Part shown: positions 52,405 to 61,983 of the stretch, in pieces
How positions within the stretch are numbered: the first letter of the stretch is position 1
How the letters are laid out: each line of letters opens with the position of its first letter
Program-made: the position numbers and the translations under genes
Assembly: GCA_963281255.1 (NCBI GenBank)
Contig: OY725496.1
Coordinates: 4,193,723-4,257,722 of the forward strand
DNA: 64,000 nucleotides
Direction: 5' to 3'
DNA from: Aphrocallistes beatrix
Lineage: Eukaryota; Porifera; Hexactinellida; Sceptrulophora; Aphrocallistidae
Notes under the pieces: model-generated
What the model was told of the DNA's origin: nothing
Database searches by the model: none
The model's input: only the letters and a program-made list of their open reading frames with translations

Positions 52405-55400
52405 ATGGTCTACACTTTGCTCAAGGTGATTAGAAATTTTTCAAGTCAACTACCAAACTCACAAATATTTAGAACAAATAAACTTTCGTTCCGTTTTGTA
52501 CGCACAACAATGGCAACGAACGGAGTCGGCACGGATGGCAACACTGGTGAAGAGAAACTCTCCCAACAAGCGATTGACCGGAAGTTGAGAAAGGAAATGG
52601 AAAAACAAGCAAAAATGGAGAAATTTGCATTGAAAAAGCAATTAGAAGCGAAGAAAACTGATGCAAAATCAGGAAAAGATAAACCAGCAGAAAAGAGTAA
52701 AGAGCCAGAAATAGTAGAATATAAGTGGAACCATCCTCCTGGGGAAAAGAAGGACACTTCTAGAGAACTCCCAGCTAGCTACACGCCCAAGTACATCGAA
52801 GCAGCGTGGTATGAATGGTGGGAAAAAGAGGGATTTTTCAAGCCCGAGTACGGGAGAGAAAGTCTGGACTCACCGAATCCCAAAGGAACCTTTATGATCT
52901 GCATTCCTCCGCCAAACGTGACAGGCAGTCTCCACTTGGGCCACGCACTGACTGACAGCATTGAGGATGCAGTGGTGCGGTGGCAGCGGGCAAGGGGCAA
53001 GACCACCCTCTGGAACCCGGGCTGCGACCACGCGGGAATAGCGACACAGGTGGTGGTAGAGAAGAAACTGCTGAGAGAGAGAAACCTGAGTCGGCATGAA
53101 GTCGGGAGAGAGAACTTTGTGAAGGAGGTGAGCTCTTCTGTTTAAAACCATGGATATTGTAGCTGAGCAGTATTGCACGTGTCGCGTAGGTATGGGAATG
53201 GAAAGAAGAGAAGGGAGAACGCATCTATAATCAGATAAAGCGCTTGGGAGCCTCTTGCGACTGGGACAGAGCATTCTTCACGATGGAACCCAAGCTCTAC
53301 ACAGCTGTGACTGAGTCATTCATCAGACTGCACAGGGACGGACTCATCTACCGAGCTAACCGTCTCGTGAACTGGTCCTGCCAACTTCGCTCCGCTATCT
53401 CAGACATAGAGGTGAGTGTTCAACATGACAACTGCACTGTCCATAGGTATGTGTTGATTGTCATCTACCTTAGGTGGACAAGAAGGAACTGAATGGCCGC
53501 ACCCTGATAAGGGTTCCCAACTACGATGAGCCAATCGAATTCGGTATTCTTGTGACTTTCGCGTATCCAGTGGTTGGCGGAGGTGAGATCGTGGTCGCTA
53601 CCACGCGGCCTGAGACGATGCTCGGGGACACAGCTGTAGCTGTGCACCCCTCAGACCCCAGGTACGCAGATCTAATCGGGAAATTCTGCCAGCATCCGTT
53701 CCTGCCGAGAAAGCTGCCGATTATCGCGGATGAGAGCGTGAACAAGGACTTCGGGACTGGAGCGGTGAAGATAACTCCGGCACACGACCACAACGACTAC
53801 GAGATGGGGAAGCGGCACCAGCTGGAGTTCATTGAGGTGATAGACCAGTATGGCATGATGAGGGAGAACTGTGGTCCAACGTTCGCAAATAGGAAACGGT
53901 TCGATTGCCGTAAGCTGGTGATCGAGGCTCTGAGGGAGAAGGGGCTGTATAAGGACACCGTGGACAACGAAATGGTCGTACCCATCTGCAGCAGGCAAGT
54001 GTTATATCATAAATGAGAAATAAAGGAAAACTGAAAGATGAGTGTAGTTTCTAAAAATAATTACAACGTAATCTCTGGTATCGCAGGTCTAAAGACATAA
54101 TCGAACCTCTGCTGAAGCCTCAGTGGTACCTGAACTGCGATGAGATGTCCAGAGGAGCAGTGGAGGCGGTGAAGAGTGGACGCATCAAGCTCATCCCCTC
54201 CTCCCACGAGAAAACGTGGTACAACTGGATGGAGAACTGCAGACACTGGTGCATCTCCCGACAGCTGTGGTGGGGGCACCGCATCCCGGCTTACTTCGTG
54301 TCCATCGAGGGACAGGAGGAGCAGTCCGATCTAGAGAATGAGCACTGGGTACGTCAGGCCGTGTCAGGAATAATTATTCCAATGTTTAGCATTTAAATCT
54401 CGGATTGTATTCGAATTTTAGAAAAAAAAAAGAATTATGTGGATTTCTATCTTTTTTCCTGAGATTAATATAAAGTATTTAGGTGAGTGGAAGAACAGAA
54501 AACGATGCTAGAGAATTCGCGGCTAATAAATTTAAAGTTCCTATCGACAAAATCCGCCTGCGACAAGATGAAGATGTGCTCGACACTTGGTACTCGTCAG
54601 GACTGCTCCCCATGTCCATATTCGGCTGGCCTAACATTGAGAATAACACCGATTTCAAACACTTTTTCCCCGGCTTCCTCCTGGAAACTGGTCACGACAT
54701 TCTGTTTTTCTGGGTGGCGAGGATGGTGATGTTCTCGCTTAAGCTAGTCGGGGAGATTCCCTTCAAGGAGGTCTATCTCCACGCGATGGTCAGAGATTCG
54801 CACGGTAGGAAGATGAGTAAGTCCCTTGGCAATGTTATAGACCCTCTGGATGTGGTCAATGGCATAACACTACAGGTAGGTTGGGTGCAATTCTGTTGTA
54901 GCTTCTAAGTTTAAAGCTCAGTACCATTCACTGTATGTATTTGCCTAGGCACTCAACCAACAGCTGGAAGGTGGGAACTTGGACCCGAAAGAAATAGCCA
55001 AGGCGCGCGAAGGTCAGAACCAAGACTTCCCAGATGGAATCCCCGAGTGCGGGGCGGACGCGATGAGGTTCGGTCTCTGCGCGTACACTGCTCAGGGGAG
55101 GGACATCAACCTGGACATCAAACGAATAGTCGCGTACAGGCATTTCTGCAACAAGATCTGGAACGCCATGAAGTTTATCAGAGACAAATTGGACAATGAT
55201 TTCGTACCCCATAAGGAGGAGGGGGAGCTGTACAGCCAGCTGAAAGGAGGGCTACACACATGGATAATGAGTAGGCTGACAGAAGCTGTGGACCAGGTGA
55301 ACCAGGGATTTGAGAGTTATAACTTCACACAGGCGACCACTGCCGCTTACAACTTCTGGCTGTATGAGCTCTGTGACGTGTACTTAGAAGTGGTTAAGCC

Positions 55401-56182
55401 TATCATGATGGGAGACAACGAGCAAGAAAAGGAACTGACAAAACAGGTGAAACAAACTCCTTTTGAATCAACATTCAACTACACGCCTAATGCATCCCTC
55501 CGGAAACAGAAGTTGTTAATCATTCTCAATCTAGATCCTCTACACCTGCTCGGAGACAGCACTCCGTATGTTCAGTCCGTTCATGCCGTTCCTCACAGAG
55601 GAGCTATTCCAGAGACTGCCTCGCCGTAGTCCCGCCACTGACCCTCCCTCCATCTGCGTCACCCCCTTCCCCCAGGACCTGCCGCTCAAGAACCAAGCAG
55701 TGGAGAGCGAGGTGGAGACACTGTTGGAGCTAGTGCACGTGATACGGCGACTTAAGAGCGAGTATCTAGAGAACAAGCACCAGCCTGTCATCATTGTGCA
55801 GACACAGCAAGCAGAGATGGCCAGCCTGATAGACAGGTACAGGCGCGACGCCATCTCCTTGAGTCGGATAGAACAGATACAAGTGGAGGGTGTGGGAGAA
55901 CCCCCAGCTGGCTGCACCATGGCTCCTCTCTCTGATAAGTGCTCCGTCTATCTGCTCGTCAAGGGGATAGTCGACATTCCAGCCGAAATTGAGAAGCTGA
56001 AGGTTCGGAGAGAAAAGGCACTTGTCCGTCTCAACGAACTGAGAAACAAGACAGAACAACCTAACTATGAGAAAGCTCCAGAGTCCGTGAGGGCGATAGA
56101 CTCGAAACAATTTGGGAGGATAGAAGCGGAGCTGGAGGGGCTAGACAAGGTGATACAGTCTCTAGTTGACATAGACAAGTGA
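52405..56182 (+). CDS. VARS1: Valyl-tRNA synthetase, 6 exons, probably dual-targeted
   Basis: Exons: 52405-53127, 53190-53411, 53474-53994, 54087-54348, 54483-54875, 54949-55446, 55535-56182; all in frame, 1,088 residues (seven coding blocks, six introns). Catalytic motifs: [16 protein letters not shown] (HIGH) and [19 protein letters not shown] (KMSKS). Editing domain: [20 protein letters not shown]. Anticodon-binding domain: [21 protein letters not shown]-terminal coiled coil at the end. It charges tRNA-Val. The first 35 residues ([17 protein letters not shown]...) are basic and hydrophobic like a mitochondrial presequence, and a second ATG at 52510 in good context starts the cytosolic-type Lys-rich extension. 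The intron at 53995 has a GC donor (AG|GCAAGT). Confidence 0.95.
53995..53996 (+). other. Non-canonical GC splice donor in VARS1
   Basis: AGCAG|GCAAGT, a perfect GC-AG class donor. Joining at this point gives [12 protein letters not shown], the family sequence; using the GT four bases on leads to a stop at the next exon. Confidence 0.9.
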
Positions 56183-56499
56183 GCTGTCCACTCATGGCTA
56201 AGATAGATGTCTGTTTGTTGTAGAGCTTTAGTAGGAATTTAGTTTATTAGTCACAGTGCATTATTTCAATAAAAATAATATGATTGCCCCGTTTACTCTT
56301 CAATATACACCGGAATATGAAATTCGTTTTCAACCGGATTCATAGTAAACAGATTTTTTTTCTGAACAAATAATGCAATTGTAATATTATTGAAAATCGT
56401 TAAGTAACCAAATAAGTATATAAAAACGTGAATTGAGGGGATTCTGTTATTAATAACAGCTTCATATTGTCACTGTTATACTATTAATAACTATCAATA
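56183..56499 (+). other. Spacer between VARS1 and the centrin gene
   Basis: AT-rich; an AATAAA at about 56268 is a plausible VARS1 polyadenylation signal. Confidence 0.4.
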
Positions 56500-57060
56500 A
56501 TGAAATACTATAAGCAATCCGCTCACTTACTAAGGATGTCCACTGTGCCTGGAGCAGACCAGTTCTCTCACAAGGGAGGTCTGTCAGCTGCAGCGAAGAG
56601 ACGGAAGCGGAAAGAACTGAGTGAGGAGCAGCGCCAAGAGATAAGAGACGCGTTTGAGTTGTTTGACGCCGATAAAGACAGTTACATCGACTATCATGAA
56701 CTGAAGGTAGCGATGCGTGCTCTGGGGTTTGAAGTCAAGAAACAAGATGTTCTCAAGGTGTTAAGGGAGTATGAAAGGGACGGGAATGGAAGGATAGCAT
56801 TCGACGACTTTTACGAAGTGATGAGCGACTGGATCATGGGGCGGGATCCGAGAGAAGAGGTGCTCAAAGCGTTCCAACTATTCGACGATGATGAGACGGG
56901 AAAAATTAGCCTGCGGAATTTGAGAAGGGTTGCTAGGGAGCTGGGAGAAAATATGCCTGACGAGGAGCTGCGAGCAATGATTGATGAGTTTGACACTGAC
57001 GGGGATGGAGAGATTCACTTGGATGACTTTGTCGCCATAATGACAGGAGACACCGACTAG
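56500..57060 (+). CDS. CETN3: Centrin-3-type calcium-binding protein
   Basis: A single 186-residue exon; an internal ATG at 56536 (MSTVPGADQ) gives 174 residues, closer to the 167 of human CETN3. Four EF-hands: [12 protein letters not shown] (canonical), [12 protein letters not shown] (first ligand Glu), [12 protein letters not shown] (last position Asn, weakened) and [12 protein letters not shown]. The basic N-terminal [14 protein letters not shown] and [20 protein letters not shown] are centrin hallmarks. ERDPREE-type wording ([17 protein letters not shown]) matches centrin-3 rather than centrin-1/2. Centrins act in centriole and basal-body assembly; centrin-3 class proteins also occur in the TREX-2/XPC-independent pool. 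The gene is intronless. Confidence 0.9.
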   Translation: MKYYKQSAHLLRMSTVPGADQFSHKGGLSAAAKRRKRKELSEEQRQEIRDAFELFDADKDSYIDYHELKVAMRALGFEVKKQDVLKVLREYERDGNGRIAFDDFYEVMSDWIMGRDPREEVLKAFQLFDDDETGKISLRNLRRVARELGENMPDEELRAMIDEFDTDGDGEIHLDDFVAIMTGDTD

Positions 57061-57633
57061 TGCGATGCCTCATTATCTGTAACCAAGGGAAATATAACTG
57101 AACATTCTTCTAGTTTCTTCGAGTGGTTAATTAAGCTGATCTCCCAAGTACATTTCTGCTAGTACACAACTACATAGGATGAATAATGTTAAAATTAGAA
57201 TGTTAGTAATTTTTAGAAACCCGCGTTAATATCAGAATCCGCACTTTTTCAACTGAAAATTGGACCTAAATTGAATTGCATTCCTAGATAATTTTCAAAA
57301 GAAAATTTGAACAAGTTCTTATGGAAATTATCTAGGAATCCAATTATACTTCGATTTAACCTAACAAACCTTTCAATTATGCAATTTCGATTCAAAAACT
57401 GCTTTTGTTCGTGCAAATTAATTGTTGTATCAAAGCAGCATTGTTAGAAGTTCGGAAAGATCAATGCTGACTAGTTCTGATAGTAAAAAGTTACAAATAT
57501 ATTCTGTATAAAATTAAACTGTAATTAGCCGCCAATTAGTTCCGTAAATAATTTGCTTCTGTCATCCATTATCATGTCCTGGTTATAACAAGTCATGATA
57601 ATGGAAGACTAGTGCTCCTACATAGAACCTGAG
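57061..57633 (+). other. Spacer between centrin and GAMT, containing a hairpin
   Basis: AT-rich. 57274-57295 and 57324-57345 are inverted copies (20 of 22 complementary; TTCCTAGATAATTTT and its complement) with a 28-nt loop. No gene is seen. Confidence 0.6.
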
Positions 57634-58341
57634 ATGGCGAAATCGAATGCACCTATCTTCAGTAAAGGGGAAGAGCTGAAAGAGGGATGGAAGAGCTCGG
57701 CCTCGGATTTCAATGAAGGGGACACGGAACTGAAGATATGCGGAAAACCGGTGATGGAGCGTTGGGAGACGCCCTACATGCACAAACTCGCTGAGGCTGC
57801 GACCTGTAACAAGGGCAAGATCCTAGAGATCGGGTTCGGTCTGGGGATAGCAGGGAGTCACATCGAGGCGCAGACTGGCATCACGGAACACGTTATCGTG
57901 GAGTGCAATGACGGGGTGTTCAAGCGACTCGAGGGATGGGCACAACAGCAACCACACAAGGTAACACCTCTGCACGGCCTCTGGGAGGACGTGATCCCTA
58001 CGCTCCCTGACGGCCAGTTCGATGGAATCCTCTACGACACCTACCCTCTGAGCGAGGAGACCTGGCACACGCACCAGTTCCAATTCATCCTTCCGCATGC
58101 CAAACGCCTGCTGAAGCCAGGAGGCGCGCTTACCTACTGCAACCTCACTTCGTGGGGACAGCTGATGCAAGAGAAATACACGGACATAGAGCTTATGTTT
58201 AGGGAGACGCAGGTCCCTAAACTTATTGAAGCCGGGTTTGAAGAGAGTAACATCCACACCTCTACGATAGACATCATTCCCCCCACCGAATGCGAGTACT
58301 ACAGCCACAACAAGATGATAGTACCTCTCATCAGGAATTAG
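57634..58341 (+). CDS. GAMT: Guanidinoacetate N-methyltransferase
   Basis: A single 235-residue exon, the same length as vertebrate GAMT. The SAM-binding motif is [20 protein letters not shown] (about 66-85); acidic [14 protein letters not shown] follows. The substrate-facing segment is [20 protein letters not shown], and the C-terminal [18 protein letters not shown] is conserved. GAMT makes creatine from guanidinoacetate and S-adenosylmethionine. No arginine:glycine amidinotransferase is in the window, although the CtlX-like gene belongs to the same broad fold superfamily as that enzyme. Confidence 0.95.
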   Translation: MAKSNAPIFSKGEELKEGWKSSASDFNEGDTELKICGKPVMERWETPYMHKLAEAATCNKGKILEIGFGLGIAGSHIEAQTGITEHVIVECNDGVFKRLEGWAQQQPHKVTPLHGLWEDVIPTLPDGQFDGILYDTYPLSEETWHTHQFQFILPHAKRLLKPGGALTYCNLTSWGQLMQEKYTDIELMFRETQVPKLIEAGFEESNIHTSTIDIIPPTECEYYSHNKMIVPLIRN

Positions 58342-58560
58342 TTCGCAATTAGGTTTTTAGGCTCCATCAACCATATCTATACATCACTTAGGCCGTTTTA
58401 TGAGTATGATTTGTAGAGAAAACAATTAGCGAAGAAAGTAAGATAACATTTTCTGGGTAATGCGGAAATGGTTCGACTTTTTATCATTAGGGTTAATGGT
58501 GGTTTTCATGTGAACTATTTCTGATGTTCGTTGGGAGTTGAGAATTATCTATAGAGTTTG
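58342..58560 (+). other. Short spacer between GAMT and ECHS1
   Basis: No feature is recognised. Confidence 0.4.
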
Positions 58561-59430
58561 ATGCTTAATAAAATTCGTTTATTTCATTTCGCATCCAATC
58601 TCCGTTACATTCCGCAGCCATTCGTCTCCTTGAAGGCTTTCGCTTCGGAAGTCTATCGCTACATTAAGGTAGAAAAACGCGGGAAAAACAATTGTGTCCA
58701 ACTGATCCAACTGAATAGGCCTGAAGCACTAAATGCACTGTGCGACGCGCTTCTTGTGGAGTTAGAGAAGTCTCTCAAATGCGCGGAATCTGACGACTCG
58801 ATAGCTGCCATCGTGCTGACTGGCAATGAGAGAGCGTTTGCAGCAGGAGTGGACATAAGAGAGATGCAGGGTCTAGGGGTACAGACCTGCTACAGGAGAG
58901 ATTTCCTGACAAACTGGAATATTGTCTCCAGAATCAGAAAGCCTGTAGTAGCAGCTGTTAACGGGTTTGCACTGGGAGGAGGCTGCGAACTGGCGATGAT
59001 GTGTGACGTAATATACGTGGGACAGAAGGCAAAATTCGGACAGCCGGAAATAAATCTTGGTACAATCCCCGGGATGGGAGGCAGCCAGAGGTTGCCAAGA
59101 ACTGTCGGCAAGTCTCTATCCATGGAGATGTGTCTGTCAGGAGCACCCATCGATGCCGAGACAGCGTTAAACTCGGGTCTAGTCAGCAAGGTTTGTGACG
59201 AGGAGAACGTAGTCAGCGAGGCGGTTAAACTGGGCGAGCGGATCGCTAAGAAGTCGAAGCTCGTCGTGTCTCTATGCAAAGATGCGGTTAACAGCGCTTA
59301 CGAATTGGGTCTGGGGGAGGGAATCGCGTGCGAGAGGGGACTCTTCTACGCCACATTTGGTACGGGAGATAGAAAGGAGGGGATGGCGGCTTTTTTTGAA
59401 AAACGCAAGCCTAGATTTAAACACAATTGA
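58561..59430 (+). CDS. ECHS1: Mitochondrial short-chain enoyl-CoA hydratase
   Basis: A single 289-residue exon from ATG 58561 (an in-frame TTG precedes it). The N-terminal 35 residues (MLNKIRLFHFASNLRYIPQP) look like a mitochondrial presequence. Crotonase-fold signatures: GNERAFAAGVDIREM (oxyanion hole), VNGFALGGGCELAMMCDVIY (first catalytic Glu in the GGCEL block) and PEINLGTIPGMGGSQRLPRT (second catalytic Glu). Length equals the human protein (290). It hydrates trans-2-enoyl-CoA in beta-oxidation and valine catabolism. Confidence 0.95.
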   Translation: MLNKIRLFHFASNLRYIPQPFVSLKAFASEVYRYIKVEKRGKNNCVQLIQLNRPEALNALCDALLVELEKSLKCAESDDSIAAIVLTGNERAFAAGVDIREMQGLGVQTCYRRDFLTNWNIVSRIRKPVVAAVNGFALGGGCELAMMCDVIYVGQKAKFGQPEINLGTIPGMGGSQRLPRTVGKSLSMEMCLSGAPIDAETALNSGLVSKVCDEENVVSEAVKLGERIAKKSKLVVSLCKDAVNSAYELGLGEGIACERGLFYATFGTGDRKEGMAAFFEKRKPRFKHN

Positions 59431-59551
59431 GTAGACAGTTAATAGTGAGTGAGATATTGATTAAACATAATCGTTGTGCTATAGCTCACCTCTCAAAACT
59501 CTCTCGTGCTTACTTGAATGTATGTAATGTTGTACGATAGCGGGGGTAGTA

Positions 59552-60025
59552 ATGGTGGTGGTCGGGGTTCCGATTGGCAAGCTCTTCTACTTGTTGATAA
59601 AACAAGCGTCTCGCCCCATTTCAAGGAGAGTGGTTAGGCTAGCCAAGCAGAGCGATGTGTTTAAAAGGTTTGTTTGTATGCCACCTGCCAACGCGTACAA
59701 CTGGGTTGTGACCAATGTTCGGATAAGAATGATGAGTAGTGAGGGGAAAGTGAAGGTGTTACCGCTTACTGAAGACAAGGCCATTGAACTTGGCGCTGAG
59801 TTGATTGGAGAAGTGATAATATTCGCAATATCCACCGGAATTATTGTCGCAGAATACTCGAAATTGTTAAGCAAGGCTCAAGCGAGAGAGGATGCACAAA
59901 ATGATGAGATTAAGAAACTGAGATTCGAGCTGGATACAGTCAAATCACATTCCGATTCTCAGAAACAGGAGTTAGCGCTTATACGAGAGCAACTTGATAG
60001 TATCGAAGAAGAGAAGAAGAGATGA
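59552..60025 (+). CDS. OPA3: OPA3-like mitochondrial protein
   Basis: A single 157-residue exon. Family features in order: the N-terminal VVGVPIGKLFYLLIKQASRP, RRVVRLAKQSDVFKRFV, KVLPLTEDKAIELGAELIGE, the hydrophobic segment EVIIFAISTGIIVAEY, and a C-terminal coiled coil (KKLRFELDTVKSHSDSQKQE). OPA3 is a mitochondrial membrane protein, mutated in optic atrophy with cataract and in 3-methylglutaconic aciduria; its molecular role is not settled. Length fits the family (about 180). Confidence 0.93.
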   Translation: MVVVGVPIGKLFYLLIKQASRPISRRVVRLAKQSDVFKRFVCMPPANAYNWVVTNVRIRMMSSEGKVKVLPLTEDKAIELGAELIGEVIIFAISTGIIVAEYSKLLSKAQAREDAQNDEIKKLRFELDTVKSHSDSQKQELALIREQLDSIEEEKKR

Positions 60026-60384
60026 AGAGAGGTAAATGCTAGTATTATTGACTATTGTAGTATTTATTTATACTTCAAAATGATAAACGAATCATGTGCA
60101 CATATATTTAAATTCAAAGATTTCAAACTAGATACATTTATTTATTCGAGCACTGAAAGTTAAACATTAAACACCGCTTGTATTTGTACAAATGAAAATA
60201 AAATATTTTTCAACGAATTTTTCCCCCCGTTTAGACTAAATGCTAAATTGTTTAAAAATAGAAATGGTTATAGAGCCAGTTAGATTGATTCAACAAGTAA
60301 GAATATGATCGTATTCATTGTTACGTAGAACTAATTACGAACGTACAAAACGGTTCTATAAATATCTCGTATCGTATAAGTGAG
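60026..60384 (+). other. Convergent spacer between OPA3 and DLAT
   Basis: Two genes converge here; AATAAA at about 60198 serves the plus strand. No gene is seen. Confidence 0.5.
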
Positions 60385-61803
60385 TTAGATCAGCATAGCG
60401 GCCGGATTCTCCACGAACCATTTGAACTCAGATAACCATTTGGCGCCCACTGCTCCATCCACCACCCTGTGGTCACAGCTCAGCTGCACACTCATTTGTT
60501 GGATCTTATTCTGACACATTTCGTCATCCGACGATGGCACCAGCCTCTCCTGAGTGGCGCCGACCGCCAGAATGCAGCATTGAGGCGGGTTAATGATGGC
60601 AGAGAAGGTGGACACCCCAAACATGCCTAGGTTGGAGATGGAGAATGTACCGCCCTGGAACTCACGCGGCTGTAGTTTCCCTAGCCTCGCTTTCTCTGCC
60701 AGCTCCGACACGTCTCTGTGTATCTCCATCAGGCCCTTTCTATCAGCAGCGAATACAATGGGGGTGATGAGGCCGGCCTCAGTAGCAACAGCCACGCTGA
60801 TATCCACGTTGTGGTGCTGGCGGATGTATGTGTCGTAGAAGGAGGAGTTGCACTCTGGCACGCGTCGTAGGGCAGCAGCCGCCGCTTTGATGATGAAGTC
60901 ATTGAGGGAGAGCTTGGGTTGGTGTGGATGGCGGGAGGTGAATTCGCGCCTGACCTCCATCACACTGTCCATCTTCACCTCGGTCTGCAGGTAGTAGTGC
61001 GGGATGTTCTGCTTCGACTCCATCAGTCGCTTGGCTATGGTTCTCCTCATGCTCGACAGTTCGAAGTCTGTGCAGCTAGGGGGTGGGGCCTCTGTTATGA
61101 CACTGGGGTAGACTGGCGCATGCTTAGTCTCCCCTGCCTGTGTGACATCTCGAGCGATTATCCTGCCGAGGGGGCCGCTCCCCTCGAGGGAGCTCACCTC
61201 TACACCCTTCTCAGATGCGAGCTTCCTTGCGAAAGGACTGACTCTCAGTCTTCCATCTGCTGGCTTCTCCGCTACTGGCTCTGTGGCTCGAGGCGTTTCT
61301 ATTCGCGTTTCAGGAGTGGAAGGGGGAGCGGTTTCTTCAGTTTTGGCAGGAGTTTCAGTGGAATCTAGTTTGAAATCTTTGAAATGTTCCACTTTGTCTT
61401 CACTCTCCACCATGATGCAGATATAACTCCCTAGCTGTATATCCCTAGCTCCCGAGGGTACGAGGATCTTAGCCAAGTACCCCTCCTCTAAATGGTCAGG
61501 ACAGGCAAAGTCCATTACAGCTTTGTCTGTCTCAATCTCAGCCAGTACCTCGAATTCGTTCAACTTTTCTCCCTCTTTCAGTTTCCAAGCTTTGATGGTT
61601 CCTACCTCCATTGTGGGGGATAGTGCTGGCAGAGTTATCTTCTTGTGATCCGGAAGATCACTCAGACATCGTATCTGAATCAGATTACGGAGTCGGAGTG
61701 GATGGGAGAATTTCAGGCTACTGCTGTTAATAAAATGACATATGTATCTCTTCTGAAGACTAGGAATCTTTCTCGATAATAGTCGTGAACAGTTCCCCAA
61801 CAT
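60385..61803 (-). CDS. DLAT: Dihydrolipoamide acetyltransferase (PDH E2), single lipoyl domain
   Basis: A single 472-residue exon. Residues 1-50 form a probable mitochondrial presequence. One lipoyl domain: ITLPALSPTMEVGTIKAWKL with the lipoylated Lys in IETDKAVMDFA. The linker is Pro/Thr/Glu-rich. The E1/E3-binding domain is RVSPFARKLASEKGVEVSSL...GPLGRIIARDV. The catalytic domain has the acetyltransferase motif LSCDHRVVDGAVGAKWLSEF and ends ENPAAMLI. E2 transfers acetyl groups to CoA in the pyruvate dehydrogenase core. Vertebrate DLAT has two lipoyl domains (about 647 residues); this protein has one, as in yeast. The retained His-Asp motif argues against the E3-binding paralogue PDHX. Confidence 0.92.
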   Translation of the reverse strand: MLGNCSRLLSRKIPSLQKRYICHFINSSSLKFSHPLRLRNLIQIRCLSDLPDHKKITLPALSPTMEVGTIKAWKLKEGEKLNEFEVLAEIETDKAVMDFACPDHLEEGYLAKILVPSGARDIQLGSYICIMVESEDKVEHFKDFKLDSTETPAKTEETAPPSTPETRIETPRATEPVAEKPADGRLRVSPFARKLASEKGVEVSSLEGSGPLGRIIARDVTQAGETKHAPVYPSVITEAPPPSCTDFELSSMRRTIAKRLMESKQNIPHYYLQTEVKMDSVMEVRREFTSRHPHQPKLSLNDFIIKAAAAALRRVPECNSSFYDTYIRQHHNVDISVAVATEAGLITPIVFAADRKGLMEIHRDVSELAEKARLGKLQPREFQGGTFSISNLGMFGVSTFSAIINPPQCCILAVGATQERLVPSSDDEMCQNKIQQMSVQLSCDHRVVDGAVGAKWLSEFKWFVENPAAMLI

Positions 61804-61983
61804 TGATAAGTGCAGCTATTTATCGTAATGGAAAATTGAATGTTTTAATGTTCAATTTTGCGAGGGAATCCAGTGCAATAATTTATAATTTTTCAAAATC
61901 ATTTTTTGGTCTAATAAAATCAGTCAGCAGTGTTTGTTCCTTAAACATAGATACAAAATAAATCAAAATTTTCAAGAAACTAT

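Noticed and set aside
50549-60025. Operon-like reading of the SNAPC1-VARS1-CETN3-GAMT-ECHS1-OPA3 row
   Set aside because: Same strand, but spacers of about 120-850 bp contain plausible poly(A) signals, and I see no spliced-leader acceptor common to the genes. It cannot be excluded without RNA data.
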